DNA from: Myxococcota bacterium
GTDB lineage: Bacteria > Myxococcota_A > UBA9160 > UBA6930
NCBI GenBank assembly: GCA_028277885.1
Contig: JANQFK010000046.1
Location: forward strand, 111,412 to 175,411
Direction: 5' to 3'
DNA length: 64,000 nt
Shown here: positions 32,296-41,622 of the stretch, in pieces
Layout of the letters: each line of letters begins with the position of its first letter
Numbering within the stretch: the first letter of the stretch is position 1
Notes under the pieces: model-generated
What the model saw: only the letters and a program-made list of their open reading frames with translations
Told to the model about the DNA's origin: nothing
Database searches by the model: none
Made by a program: the position numbers and the translations under genes

Positions 32296-33018
32296 GTGCC
32301 TCGCCCCGTGGGTCGGCCCCCTGCAAGGCGCTCGTCCGGCTGGGTCTTCCTCGTCCTCGCGGTGCTGGCTCCGATGCCCGCCGCTGCCGAGCAGGACGCC
32401 GCCGCGTGGCTCGTGAACGAGCTCGTCGTTCCCCTGGGCGAGCGGCTCACCTTCCACACCGTCGTCCAGAACCGCTGGACCGACAACGTCGTGCACGGCT
32501 ACGAGCGTACCGTCGTGCGGCCCTGGCTGGCCCTTGCCCTGCCGCATCGCCTCGAGCTCGCCCTCGGCTACGACCTGCACGAGTTCGAGGAGCCCGACGG
32601 ACAGGTCGAGCACCGGGCGTGGCAGCGGATCGCGTGGAGCCACCCGGTCTCGCGGTGGGCCTTCCTGGGCCACTTCTGGCTCGAAGAGCGTTTCTTCGAG
32701 GGCGCCGAGGACGTGGCCCTGCGCGGGCGCTTCAACCTCGGGGTCCGGCGGGACCTCACGGCGGACCTCGATCTCACCCTGCGCAACGAGGTCTTCCTGG
32801 GCTTCAACGAGACCAGCCGCCAGCGGCGCAAGGGCCTGGTGGAGAACCAGCTCGTCCTCGAGCTGCGCAAGACGCTCTCGGAGCGGCTGCGCTGGAACGT
32901 CGCCTACCTCCAGCAGCACAACAGCGGGGCGGGCCCCGACGTCACCAACCACTCCCTGGTGACGGGCTTCACCTGGACCGCGCCGGACCTCGCCGACCTC
33001 TTCCGGACGAGGCCCTGA
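32296..33018 (+). CDS. DUF2490 outer-membrane beta-barrel protein
   Basis: 240 residues with a signal peptide (WVFLVLAVLAPMPAAAEQ; GTG start at 32296, three bases after the SDR stop). The mature part alternates hydrophobic and polar residues in short beta strands. It shows DUF2490 segments such as HTVVQNRWTDNVVHGYERT, HRAWQRIAWSHP and EERFFEGAEDVALRGRFNL. It is predicted to be a small outer-membrane barrel. Its role is unknown; the tight spacing suggests cotranscription with the SDR. Confidence 0.85.
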   Translation: MPRPVGRPPARRSSGWVFLVLAVLAPMPAAAEQDAAAWLVNELVVPLGERLTFHTVVQNRWTDNVVHGYERTVVRPWLALALPHRLELALGYDLHEFEEPDGQVEHRAWQRIAWSHPVSRWAFLGHFWLEERFFEGAEDVALRGRFNLGVRRDLTADLDLTLRNEVFLGFNETSRQRRKGLVENQLVLELRKTLSERLRWNVAYLQQHNSGAGPDVTNHSLVTGFTWTAPDLADLFRTRP

Positions 33019-33034
33019 CGGCGCGGCACCGCCG

Positions 33035-33048
33035 GCACGGATCCGTGC
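33035..33048. terminator. Palindrome between convergent genes
   Basis: GCACGGATCCGTGC is a perfect 14-bp palindrome placed between the DUF2490 stop and the acyl-CoA ligase stop. It may work as a weak bidirectional terminator; there is no U-tract. Confidence 0.4.
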
Positions 33049-34619
33049 TAGCGGCTTGCGAGCGCCTCCTCGCGTAGCGCGCGCTTGTCGACCTTGCCGA
33101 TCGGGAGGATCGGGAGCATCTCGCGAACCGCGATCGACTTGGGAACCTTGAAGTTCACGAGCTGCTCGCGGCAGAAGTCGCGCAGCCCCGCCTCGCTCGG
33201 TCGGGCGCCGCCCTCGGGGATCACCCAGGCGCGGCCGACCTCTCCGTAGACCGGGTCCGGCACGCCGATCACCGCGGCCAGCGCCACGTCGGGATGGCGT
33301 TCGAGCACGCTCTCCACCTCGCGTGGGTAGACGTTCTCGCCGCCGGACTTGTACATGCCCGAGAGACGGCCCCGGATGCTGTAGCGGCCGTCGGCGCGCA
33401 GCAGGGCCACGTCGCCGGTGTGGAGCCAGCCCTCGGCGTCGATCGCCTGGGCCGTGACCTCCGGGCGCCGCCAGTAGCCCAGCATGACGTGGTCGCCGCG
33501 CACCTGGATCTCCCCCTCCTCGCCGGGAGCGGCGGGCAGCCCGTCTGCGCGTACGATGCGCACCTCGTAGCGGGGGTCGGGAGCACCGACGGTCTGCTCG
33601 AGCTCGTCGAGATCGGCGTCGTCGGCCGTGTAGGTGACGGAGCCCGTGGTCTCGGTCAGGCCGTAGCTGGTGGCGAGGTGGGCGCCCGTCCGTGCCAGGA
33701 CCTCGAGGAGCGCCCGGGGCGCGTGCGCGCCCCCCCAGACGATCCCCTGCAAGCTCGACAGGTCGGCGCGCGCATAGGCGGGATGCGCCACGGTGAGCTG
33801 GAACATGGTCGGCACCTGTCCCCACGCGGTGATCCGCTCCTTCTCGATGAGGGCCGGAATGCGCGCGGGATCGAACCGCTCCATGAAGAACGCGGTGCCG
33901 CCGGCCACCAGCGCGTACGCGCACATGTCGCCCATGAAGCCGATGTGGTTGATGGGGAGGTTCACGAGCAGGCGGACGGGATCGACGTTCCAGCGCTCGG
34001 CCTGCACGCGGGAGCAGCGCACGAGCCCGCAGTGGGGCAGGACGGCCCCCTTCGGTCGTCCCGTCGTGCCCGACGTGTAGACGATCAGCGCGGGGTCTCG
34101 AGGCCCGACCGTCGCGGCCCGGTTCGCGAGCTCGGCGTCGCTCACGGTGGCGCCCGAGGCGAGCCACTCCTCCCAGGAGAGCTCCCCCGCCCCGTCTCCC
34201 AGCATGATCACCCGCTCGAGGGAGGCGCCGTGCTTCGCGAGGGACTCGAGACGATCCCGGTGGTCGCCCTCGGCATCGCGAAGGAACCCGAGGAGCACGA
34301 CGGGATCGGCATCGTCCACGAAGTAGCCCAGCTCCGGCAGCGGGTACTTGGGATTGAGGCCCACGGTGAGGGCGCCGATGCGCGACGCGGCGAGCAGCAG
34401 CGTGAAGCACTCCGGGCGCGGTGTGCCCAGGATCGCCACCCGGTCGCCGTGCTCCACGCCCTCGGCGAGCAACGCCTTGGCGAGCGCCTCGACCTGGCGG
34501 GCGAGCCCGGCGTAGGTCCAGCGCCGCGCGTCCGAGACGAGCGCCTCGCGGTCGGGATCGACGCGCGCCCAGTGGTCCACGTAGTCGGCGAGGACGGGAA
34601 GGTCCGGGGGGATCGGCAT
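33048..34619 (-). CDS. AMP-dependent acyl-CoA synthetase/ligase
   Basis: 523 residues, normal for the ANL superfamily. P-loop YTSGTTGRPKG, the A5 motif SYGLTETTG, GEIQVRGDHVMLGYW, the hinge Asp in HTGDV and RGRLSGMYKSGGENVYP, and the catalytic lysine in PIGKVDKRAL are all present. It would activate a carboxylic acid to its acyl-CoA through an acyl-adenylate. It is the last gene of a minus-strand operon after the MaoC hydratase (29-base gap) and the two-domain hydrolase, which suggests that hydrolysis releases an acid that is then activated and hydrated. Confidence 0.94.
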   Translation of the reverse strand: MPIPPDLPVLADYVDHWARVDPDREALVSDARRWTYAGLARQVEALAKALLAEGVEHGDRVAILGTPRPECFTLLLAASRIGALTVGLNPKYPLPELGYFVDDADPVVLLGFLRDAEGDHRDRLESLAKHGASLERVIMLGDGAGELSWEEWLASGATVSDAELANRAATVGPRDPALIVYTSGTTGRPKGAVLPHCGLVRCSRVQAERWNVDPVRLLVNLPINHIGFMGDMCAYALVAGGTAFFMERFDPARIPALIEKERITAWGQVPTMFQLTVAHPAYARADLSSLQGIVWGGAHAPRALLEVLARTGAHLATSYGLTETTGSVTYTADDADLDELEQTVGAPDPRYEVRIVRADGLPAAPGEEGEIQVRGDHVMLGYWRRPEVTAQAIDAEGWLHTGDVALLRADGRYSIRGRLSGMYKSGGENVYPREVESVLERHPDVALAAVIGVPDPVYGEVGRAWVIPEGGARPSEAGLRDFCREQLVNFKVPKSIAVREMLPILPIGKVDKRALREEALASR

Positions 34620-34648
34620 GGGGTCTCGGCTCCTCGTGCCCGCCGGCG

Positions 34649-35122
34649 CTAGTCCGTCTGCACCAGGAAGAGCCAGCGCGCGGCCACGTGCGGCCCCTCG
34701 GACCCCTCGACCTCGAGGGTGACGTCGTTCTCGATCAGGAAGCGCCCCGGAGCCTTGGGCTCCACGGCGGAGAGGGTGAGTCGCCCGCGGATCCGCGAGC
34801 CCACCGTCACGGGCCGGATGAAGCGGACGCGGTCGTAGCCGTAGTTGAGCGCGAACACGAGATGCCCCTTCGGATCGGGCATCAGGGACTCACCCACCGC
34901 GCTCAGGTGGGAGAGGAGCAGGTGGCCCTGGGCGATGGTCTTGCCCCCGAAGGGGCTCTCCTTCGCGCAGCGCACCGGGTCGTTGTGCAGCCAGTCCGCG
35001 TCGCCCGTGATCTCGGCGAAGCGGTCGATCTTCTCCTGGGTGATCTCGACCCAGTCGCTCACGCCGAGCTCTTCGCCGACCCGGCTCGTCAGCTCGAGAA
35101 GGGCGGGGTTGGGCGCGCTCAT
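34649..35122 (-). CDS. MaoC-like hot-dog dehydratase/hydratase
   Basis: 157 residues. The (R)-enoyl-CoA hydratase 2 motif is ITGDADWLHNDPVRCAKES, with catalytic Asp and His about five residues apart, followed by the hot-dog helix and IAQGHLLLSHL. ATG at 35122 overlaps the TGA of the upstream hydrolase as ATGA. It would add water to, or remove it from, an acyl-CoA. It belongs to the hydrolase-MaoC-ligase operon. Confidence 0.9.
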   Translation of the reverse strand: MSAPNPALLELTSRVGEELGVSDWVEITQEKIDRFAEITGDADWLHNDPVRCAKESPFGGKTIAQGHLLLSHLSAVGESLMPDPKGHLVFALNYGYDRVRFIRPVTVGSRIRGRLTLSAVEPKAPGRFLIENDVTLEVEGSEGPHVAARWLFLVQTD

Positions 35123-37644
35123 TCGAACTCCAGGGGTCCGTACTCCGCCGCGACGCAGCTCGTGTCGAGGGGCAGGACCGGCTCGATCAGGAAGTCCAGC
35201 ACCTTGGTGATCGGACACACCCCGGTGGGAACGACTGCGTGGCCGACGCTCGGGAACTCGATCACCTGGACGTTCGAGAGAGAGCTCGCCGCCAGCACGG
35301 CGTTCTCGATCGGCGTCACCGGGTCGAGGTCGCCCACCAGGATCAACGTCGGGACGTCGCTCTCCACGGGTTGGCGCTCGGAGAGGTCCAGGGTGCCCGA
35401 CGGCCAGAACGGGCAGGAGTCGTAGAGCGCGAGCTGGCGGGGCAGCAGCGCGGTGGCGAAGGCCGATCCCACTCCGAGGTGCGCCCGCTCCAGGTCCTGC
35501 CGCGAGAGGATCGGGCTCCACTCCCGGCAGATGGCCGAGTTCCGCATGCCGTCGCTCGAGCCGAGGCTGAAGTCGCTCGAGCTGCCGAGGAGCTCGAGCA
35601 GCGGTCCCTCGTCGCCTCGGGCGAAGGCATCCACCGCCCGGGGCAGGGCCGGAAGCGAGAAGGTGTCGTAGAGGATCAGCCGCACGGCCTCGGCCGCGCG
35701 GGCGGGAGGCACGCCGGAGCCTGGGGCGCCCGCCTCCACGAGGGCCCTCTCGAAGCGCGCGCCGAGGTCCGGGTAGCGCCCGGCACAGCCGGGGTCGGCG
35801 GCGCACGCGGCGAGCAGCCCGTCGAGGGCGTTCTGCGCGTAGCGCGGGTAGTTCTCGAAGAAGAGCTCCTGGGGCGGGGCGGGCGAGTCGAGCACCACGC
35901 TGCGGATCCGCTCCGGGAACTGGCGGAGCGTCTCCAGCGCCAGGTGACTCCCGTAGGAGACGCCGTACAGGTTCCAGGTCTCGGCGCCCAGGGCGCGCCG
36001 GACCGCATCGACGTCGCGGGCGTTCTCGACGGTGCTGAAGGCCCCCAGGTCGAGGCCGTCTCGAAGCAGGTCGAGGGCACAGCCCAGCACCGTCTCGGGG
36101 TAGGCCGTCTCGTTGCCCGGCTCCGGGTCGAGGTCGCAGCTCAGGCGGGGAGCGGAGAAGCCCGTGCCCCGCTGGTCAAAGGCCACGAAGTCGCGGCCGA
36201 TGGCGTTCACGAACAGGGCCGCCGTCATCAGGAACGGCTCGATCGTCTCGATGGCGTGGCCACCCGGGCCGCCCATCAGGAACACCAGCGGATCGGCCTG
36301 GAGGCTCGCATCCCGGGGCGCGCGGCGCACGATGGTGGCCAGCTCGACGATCGGGGTCGGCTTCACGTCCCGTCTCAGGGGGACACGGATGCGACCGCAC
36401 TCCAGCACCTCGCCGAGGGCACCGGGCGTCTCGATCGGGCACGGGCCGCGCTCGAAGAGCGGGCGCTGGCCGGGCTCGGCGCAGGTGAGGGGCGGGATCG
36501 AGGCGAAGATCGCCTCCAGGGTGGGATCGAGGTCCGCTTCGGCGAGGCTCGAGCTGAACGCCACGGTCACGTTGCGGGAGAGGGAGTGCCCGGCCCAGGA
36601 GCCCCAGAAGCCGCCGTGTCCGCGCCAGTCCTTCGCCCCGACCCGCGGCCACTGGATCCCGAATCCGTACTCGCGGCCCGACAGGTCGGGCCGCTCGGCT
36701 TCGAGGAGGCGGTGGAGCGAGGCCTCCGAGAGCAGCCGCCCCTGGAACAGGCCGGCGTAGAAGCGCGTGAGATCCTCGGCGGTGGAGATCAGTCCCCCGC
36801 CGCTCCAGTCGAAGCTCGGATCCAGGCCGAGCTGGACCGCGTCGAAGACGGTGAAGAACGGGTGGGCCACGGGGACGTCCGGGCGCTCCTCGTAGCCTCC
36901 CTGGTAGGTGGACGTCATGCCCAGGGGCTCGAACACCAGGGAGCGGTAGGTCTCGTGGAGCGGCTCGCCCGTCACCGCCTCCACCACCAGCCCGGCGAGC
37001 AGATAGCCGAAGTCGCTGTAGTGGTACTGGGCGCCCGGCGGTCCGACGGGCTCGCCGTTCGCGATGGCCCACTCCACCAGCTCCAGGGGCGGCCAGAAGC
37101 GGTTCTGCTCCGAGGAGACGAGGGCGAAGAAGGCATCGGACGAGGCGTGATCCCACAGGCCGCTGGTGTGCCCGAGGAGCTGGGCGAGGGTGATCTCGCG
37201 CCCGCGGGAGACGCCGTCCAGCACGTGGACGCGATCCACCAGCTCCGCCGGCAGGTGGTCGATCAGCGTGTCCTCCAGCCCGAGCCTCCCCAGCTCGGCG
37301 AGCTTCATCACCGTCACGGCGGTGACGGTCTTCGTGGTGCTGGCGATCCAGAAGGCGTGGTCCGGGGTCATGGCCTCGCCGGTTCCGCGGGGATCCGCCG
37401 AGCCACGGGCCGTCTCGAACGCGTAGTCGAGGCACGGAGCCTCCACGCGGAGCACGAAGCTCGGCACGTCGCGCTGCCCCGCGGCCTCGTCGGCGATGGC
37501 CTCGAGGCGCGCGTCGAGTGCGGCCCGGTCGAACCGCGGCTCCGAGTCGCACTTGCGCACGCCGACGAGGGCGAGGAGCGCGAGCAGCCCCAGGGCCAGC
37601 GCGCCGCGCGGGGCTCGGACGAGTCGGGGTCGTTCGGACGTCAT
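35119..37644 (-). CDS. Two-domain serine hydrolase: beta-lactamase-like domain fused to TAP-type alpha/beta hydrolase
   Basis: 841 residues with an N-terminal signal-anchor (ALALGLLALLALVGV). Domain 1 (about 37-385) is a class C/S12 serine hydrolase: STTK at 102-105, YSD at 209-211 and HGG at 343-345. Domain 2 (about 395-841) is an alpha/beta hydrolase of the tripeptidyl-aminopeptidase group: oxyanion GGPGG 458-462, nucleophile GVSYGS with Ser563, Asp774 in GDLDP, His802 in VGHAV, and the typical CREW segment. Both active sites look complete. The product is probably exported. No stop or frame change lies between the domains. The gene is divergent from a PucR-type regulator and overlaps MaoC. 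Confidence 0.9.
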   Translation of the reverse strand: MTSERPRLVRAPRGALALGLLALLALVGVRKCDSEPRFDRAALDARLEAIADEAAGQRDVPSFVLRVEAPCLDYAFETARGSADPRGTGEAMTPDHAFWIASTTKTVTAVTVMKLAELGRLGLEDTLIDHLPAELVDRVHVLDGVSRGREITLAQLLGHTSGLWDHASSDAFFALVSSEQNRFWPPLELVEWAIANGEPVGPPGAQYHYSDFGYLLAGLVVEAVTGEPLHETYRSLVFEPLGMTSTYQGGYEERPDVPVAHPFFTVFDAVQLGLDPSFDWSGGGLISTAEDLTRFYAGLFQGRLLSEASLHRLLEAERPDLSGREYGFGIQWPRVGAKDWRGHGGFWGSWAGHSLSRNVTVAFSSSLAEADLDPTLEAIFASIPPLTCAEPGQRPLFERGPCPIETPGALGEVLECGRIRVPLRRDVKPTPIVELATIVRRAPRDASLQADPLVFLMGGPGGHAIETIEPFLMTAALFVNAIGRDFVAFDQRGTGFSAPRLSCDLDPEPGNETAYPETVLGCALDLLRDGLDLGAFSTVENARDVDAVRRALGAETWNLYGVSYGSHLALETLRQFPERIRSVVLDSPAPPQELFFENYPRYAQNALDGLLAACAADPGCAGRYPDLGARFERALVEAGAPGSGVPPARAAEAVRLILYDTFSLPALPRAVDAFARGDEGPLLELLGSSSDFSLGSSDGMRNSAICREWSPILSRQDLERAHLGVGSAFATALLPRQLALYDSCPFWPSGTLDLSERQPVESDVPTLILVGDLDPVTPIENAVLAASSLSNVQVIEFPSVGHAVVPTGVCPITKVLDFLIEPVLPLDTSCVAAEYGPLEFE

Positions 37645-37708
37645 GGCGGGCTCCTTCGCTCGCCTCGAACCTACGCCCGACCCGCGCCGCGAACCATGTA
37701 CAATCCCA

Positions 37709-37730
37709 CAAATCACGGAAGAAAGATTTG
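37709..37730. promoter_or_regulatory. Putative operator in the PucR/hydrolase spacer
   Basis: CAAATC (37709-37714) and GATTTG (37725-37730) are an inverted repeat with a 10-base spacer inside a conspicuously AT-rich patch. TACAAT at 37699-37704 could be a -10 element, and TAGGAG before ATG 37747 is the ribosome site. The regulator divergent from the hydrolase operon is the likely binder. Confidence 0.45.
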
Positions 37731-37746
37731 GAGTAGGAGTCCCCCC

Positions 37747-38934
37747 ATGAAGCCCGGAGGGTTCCGGATTTCGCAACGAATCCGGTCGCATCGGACCGAG
37801 ATTGCGGATCGCATCGCCGACGCCGTCCGCCGGGCGCTTCCCGAGTACCGAGCCTTCCCGCGAGCGCTCGTGGCCTCCGCCGTCGGGATCGACCTCGACC
37901 TGTTCGCCGAGCTGCTGGCCGCGGATCGCGCGCCCACCGCGGCCGACGCCCAGCGCTCCCTCGACGTGGCGCGCGCCCGCGCCCAGGCGGGCATCTCCGT
38001 CGCCGTGTTCCTCGACTCGCTCAACGTGGCGCGGCGGGAGGCCCTCCGGCTCGTCGACGAGATGGCGACCGAGGTCCGCGTCTCGCCGCGGGAGCGGCGG
38101 CGCGTCGAGCACGCGCTCGCGGACTGGATCGGGATGCTGATGGTCCAGGCCGCGCGAGCCTTCCTCGAGATCTCCCGCGGCGAGAGCGGTGCGGAGCGCC
38201 AGCGCGCGGCGCTGCTGCGATCGCTGCTCGCCGGCGAGCTCGACGCGGACGTCCGGGGGCGGGCGGCGCTCTTCGGCCTGCGGCCCGAGGGTCGCTACCG
38301 GGCCTTCGCGGCACGGCCGGGCCGTGCGGAGACCCCTGCGGACCTGGCCTACGCCGTCGCGAAGAGCGGAAGCCGGGGCTCCGAGTCGTCCGTGGTCGCC
38401 GAGATCGGGGACCGCGTCGTGGGTCTCGTGATCGATCGCCCCGGCCTCTCCACGCCCGACGCCGTCCTCGGTCTCGGTCCTCCCGTACCCCTCGGCGACC
38501 TGTCGCACTCCTACGCGCAGGCCTCCCGGGCTCTGGCGGGCGCGATCGTCGCCGGGCGCAGCGGCATCGTGACCCTCGGCGACGTCGCCCTCGAGTCCGC
38601 GATGCTGGAGGACCCGGCCCGCAGCGATGACCTGGTCGCACGCTACGTGGCGCCGCTGGGCCGGGACGCGAGCGCCGAGCGGATCCTCGAGACCGTCGAG
38701 TCCTGGCTCGAGCACGGGGCCAGCGTCCAGGCCGTCGCGGACCGCCTCGACGTCCATCCGAACACCGTGCGCTACCGGCTCCAGGTCTACCGGGACCGGA
38801 CCGGTGAGGAGCTCGACGGCTTCGAGATGCGCTGCGCGGCCTGGTGGGCGCTGCGCTGGTGGCGCGTCCGCCAGGAGGAGGCCCGTGGGATGCCTCAGCC
38901 GGAGACGATCCCCCGCTCGACCGCCTCCTCGTAG
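37747..38934 (+). CDS. PucR/CdaR-family helix-turn-helix regulator
   Basis: 395 residues. The C-terminal HTH_30 domain reads SVQAVADRLDVHPNTVRYRL near residues 320-345 and is preceded by a GGDEF-like central fold. The N-terminal half is helical with FLDSLNVARREALRLVDEM, as in RsbT-co-antagonist/PucR proteins. ATG at 37747 follows TAGGAG. Members of this family activate or repress adjacent catabolic operons, so control of the divergent hydrolase-MaoC-ligase operon is likely. The 3' end overlaps the OYE gene by 40 bases. Confidence 0.9.
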   Translation: MKPGGFRISQRIRSHRTEIADRIADAVRRALPEYRAFPRALVASAVGIDLDLFAELLAADRAPTAADAQRSLDVARARAQAGISVAVFLDSLNVARREALRLVDEMATEVRVSPRERRRVEHALADWIGMLMVQAARAFLEISRGESGAERQRAALLRSLLAGELDADVRGRAALFGLRPEGRYRAFAARPGRAETPADLAYAVAKSGSRGSESSVVAEIGDRVVGLVIDRPGLSTPDAVLGLGPPVPLGDLSHSYAQASRALAGAIVAGRSGIVTLGDVALESAMLEDPARSDDLVARYVAPLGRDASAERILETVESWLEHGASVQAVADRLDVHPNTVRYRLQVYRDRTGEELDGFEMRCAAWWALRWWRVRQEEARGMPQPETIPRSTASS

Positions 38935-40019
38935 GCCGGGAAGTCGGTGTAGCCCTCGGCGCTCGGGGTGTACCAGTGGCGTACCTCGGCGTCGGGGTTG
39001 AGGGGAAGCCCCTCGGCGAAGCGCCGCACCAGGTCGGGGTTGCTGATGAAGGGGCGGCCGAAGGAGACGAGGTCGGCGTGGCCCGCCCGGATCGCCTCCT
39101 GGGCGGTCTCCCGGGTGTAGCCGCAGTTGCCCATGAGCGGCGCGCGGAAGTGGCTGCGGAACTCGGCGAGGGTCATGGGCTCGCCGAGGTCGTGGAAGCC
39201 GAAGGCGAGGCCGTCCATGACGTGCAGGTAGGCCAGGTCGTGGGCGTCGAGGCGCGAGGCGACGTGGACGAACTGCTCGCGGTAGTCGGGCGAGCCCATG
39301 TCGTTGTAGCTCCCGTTCGGCGAGAGCCGCACGCCGACCCGCCGGGACGGCCAGACCGAGGTCACCGCCCCGACCACCTCGCCGAGGAACCGGAAGCGGC
39401 TCTGGACGGAGCCCCCGTAGCCGTCGCTGCGCCGGTTGGTCTTCGACTGGAGGAAGGTGTCGATCAGGTAGCCGTTGGCGCCGTGGATCTCGACCCCGTC
39501 GAAGCCCGCCGCCCGGGCCCGCTCGGCGGCCTTGCGGAAGTCCTCCACGATCCCGGGGATCTCGTCGGTCTCGAGCGCCCGGGGCACCTCGTGGGGCTGC
39601 TTGCCCTCGGGCGTGTGGATGTGCTCCTCGTCGATGGCGATCGCCGAGGGCGCGACGGCGCGCTCCGGCGGGTGGAAGCTCGTGTGGGAGGCGCGCCCGC
39701 TGTGCCAGAGCTGGAGGAAGATCGGCGTGCCCTCGGCATGCACGGCCTCGACGACGCGGCCCCAGCCCTCGGTCATCTCGTCGGTGTAGATGCCCGGCGA
39801 GTCGACCCAGCCCTGGGCCTGGCGGCTGACCACCGTGGCCTCGGTGAGCACCAGCCCGGCACCCGCCCGCTGGGCGTAGTACCGCGCCATGGCGTCGTTC
39901 GGGACCCGCGCGGAGCCGGCCCGCGCGCGCGTCATCGGGGCCAGCACGACCCGGTTCTCGAGCGCCACGTCGCCCAGCCGGAAGGGCGTGAGCAGGTCCG
40001 GTCGCGCCGCGTCGTTCAT
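38895..40019 (-). CDS. NADH:flavin oxidoreductase, Old Yellow Enzyme family
   Basis: 374 residues. The FMN-binding TIM barrel starts LLTPFRLGDVALENRVVLAP and continues through QLWHSGRASH. The substrate-binding HGANGYL block and the DGYGGSVQSRFRF segment are typical, as is SFGRPFISNPDLV near the end. The pair that binds the substrate carbonyl is His-Asn (HGAN), as in NemA/xenobiotic reductase-type enzymes. It would reduce alkenes conjugated to carbonyl or nitro groups. The start is ATG 40019. Confidence 0.93.
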   Translation of the reverse strand: MNDAARPDLLTPFRLGDVALENRVVLAPMTRARAGSARVPNDAMARYYAQRAGAGLVLTEATVVSRQAQGWVDSPGIYTDEMTEGWGRVVEAVHAEGTPIFLQLWHSGRASHTSFHPPERAVAPSAIAIDEEHIHTPEGKQPHEVPRALETDEIPGIVEDFRKAAERARAAGFDGVEIHGANGYLIDTFLQSKTNRRSDGYGGSVQSRFRFLGEVVGAVTSVWPSRRVGVRLSPNGSYNDMGSPDYREQFVHVASRLDAHDLAYLHVMDGLAFGFHDLGEPMTLAEFRSHFRAPLMGNCGYTRETAQEAIRAGHADLVSFGRPFISNPDLVRRFAEGLPLNPDAEVRHWYTPSAEGYTDFPAYEEAVERGIVSG

Positions 40020-40141
40020 GGGGGCGTCCTCCTGGGTGGGATCGGGCGCGCTTCCGACCCTACCTAGCTCTACCTAGCTCCCATGGCGCTTCCGTGGAGG
40101 CCCGCCGCCGGGCTACGCTGCCCGGCGCAGCGAGGAGACCC

Positions 40142-41512
40142 ATGACGCGCCCCAGCGTCCGCGAGCCGGCCCGCGAGATCGACGTCGTCCACGAGACCGA
40201 CGTGCTGGTGGTGGGCTCCGGCCCCGGCGGCCTCGCGGCCGCCCTGGGCGCGGCGCGCGCGGGCGCGGAGGTCACCCTCGTGGAGCGCTTCGGCTGCTTC
40301 GGGGGCAACGTCACCGTGGTGGGCGTGGAGGGCATGGCCTGGTACCGCCACGAGGAGACCGTCGAGGCCGACGGCATCGGCCGTGAGTTCGAGGAGCGCG
40401 CCGCGGCGATGGGCGCCGCGGTGCCCGAGTCCCAGTCGCTCTCCTACGAGCTCGACTCCGAGGGCTTCAAGGTGGTGGCGGACCGGCTGGTGGAGGAGGC
40501 CGGCATCCACCCCATGCTGCACCGCCTGTTCGTGGCGCCGCTCCTCGAGGGCGACGCGATCCGCGGCATCGTGACCGAGTCCAAGGCCGGGCGCGAGGCG
40601 ATCCGCGCGCGCCGCGTGATCGACGCCACGGGCGACGCCGACGTCGCCCACCGCGCCGGTGCCCCCACCCGCAAGACCCCGCGCGAGGCGATGATGGCGG
40701 CCTCGGTGATGTTCCACCTGGCCGGCGTCGACAAGGCGAAGTTCCTCGACGGCGTCCGCGCGGACCCCCAGACCTACGGCGACTGGAAGGTGGGGGAGGG
40801 CTGGACCGTCGAGACCGACGGCAAGGAGGACGCGCTCTTCTCGCCCTTCCTCCGCAAGCCCTTCGAGCGCGCCATCGAGGCCGGCGTGATCCCGCCGGAG
40901 CTGCAGACCCTGGCCGGCACCTGGGGCGCGGTGCACGACAGCGGCGAGCTCACCTACATGAACCTGATCCACCTGAAGGACTGCGACGGCACCGATCCCG
41001 ACGACCTGACTCGCTCCGAGATCGAGGGCCGGCGCCAGGTGCTGCTCGCCATCGAGGCGCTGCGCCGCTACACGCCGGGCTGCGAGGGGGCGCGGCTGCG
41101 GAACTTCGGCATGACGATCGGGATCCGGGACACCCGCAAGATCGAGGCCGCCTACGACCTCACCGAGGCCGACGTGCGCGGCGAGGCCCGCTTCGACGAC
41201 AGCATCGGGATCTACCCCGAGTTCATCGACGGCTACGGCGTGCTGATCCTGCCCACCACGGGCCGCTACTTCCAGCTCCCCTACCGCAACCTGCTGCCCA
41301 GGCGCGTGAAGAACCTGCTCGTGGCGGGCCGCTCCACCGGCGGCGACCGCATCGCCCACGCGGCGACGCGCAACATGTCGTGCTGCGCCGTGCTGGGCCA
41401 GGGCGCGGGCGTCGCGGCCGCGGTCTCCCTGGCGAGCGGGAAGCCGCTCGACGCCGTGGACCTCGGCGCCGTGCAGAAGGAGCTCGAGCGCCAGGGGGTG
41501 CGGATCCGCTAG
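40142..41512 (+). CDS. FAD-dependent oxidoreductase (FAD_oxidored/PF12831-like)
   Basis: 456 residues. The dinucleotide-binding motif is VLVVGSGPGGLAAALGAARAG (within about 37-57), followed by LVERFGCFGGNVT, a family-typical Gly-rich turn. RVIDATGDADVAHRAGAP is the second FAD contact and NLLVAGRSTGGDRIAHAATR is the C-terminal FAD-closing region. No membrane helix or CxxC is present. ATG at 40142 is preceded by GAGGAGAC. The substrate is unknown; relatives are annotated as pyridine-nucleotide or heterodisulfide-type reductases without proof. Confidence 0.9.
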   Translation: MTRPSVREPAREIDVVHETDVLVVGSGPGGLAAALGAARAGAEVTLVERFGCFGGNVTVVGVEGMAWYRHEETVEADGIGREFEERAAAMGAAVPESQSLSYELDSEGFKVVADRLVEEAGIHPMLHRLFVAPLLEGDAIRGIVTESKAGREAIRARRVIDATGDADVAHRAGAPTRKTPREAMMAASVMFHLAGVDKAKFLDGVRADPQTYGDWKVGEGWTVETDGKEDALFSPFLRKPFERAIEAGVIPPELQTLAGTWGAVHDSGELTYMNLIHLKDCDGTDPDDLTRSEIEGRRQVLLAIEALRRYTPGCEGARLRNFGMTIGIRDTRKIEAAYDLTEADVRGEARFDDSIGIYPEFIDGYGVLILPTTGRYFQLPYRNLLPRRVKNLLVAGRSTGGDRIAHAATRNMSCCAVLGQGAGVAAAVSLASGKPLDAVDLGAVQKELERQGVRIR

Positions 41513-41513
41513 G

Positions 41514-41618
41514 GGCTGACGAGCCGGGGCCGGTCGCGCCCGTCGGCGGCGCGGGGGCTCGGCGAGGGGGCCGGAGGTCGTCGAGGCGCAGGTCGCGCTT
41601 CAGCCAGACGCACTCCAT
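41514..41618 (-). pseudogene. Photolyase/cryptochrome N-terminal stub
   Basis: ATG at 41618, four bases after the DUF2237 stop, opens MECVWLKRDLRLDD, the typical N-terminus of DNA photolyases. The frame then loses resemblance. A shift by one base gives GPLAE, the expected next segment, so there is a frameshift near 41575. Only about 35 codons remain before the end of the neighbouring FAD oxidoreductase gene; the rest of the roughly 450-residue enzyme is missing. Confidence 0.6.
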
Positions 41619-41622
41619 GGCC

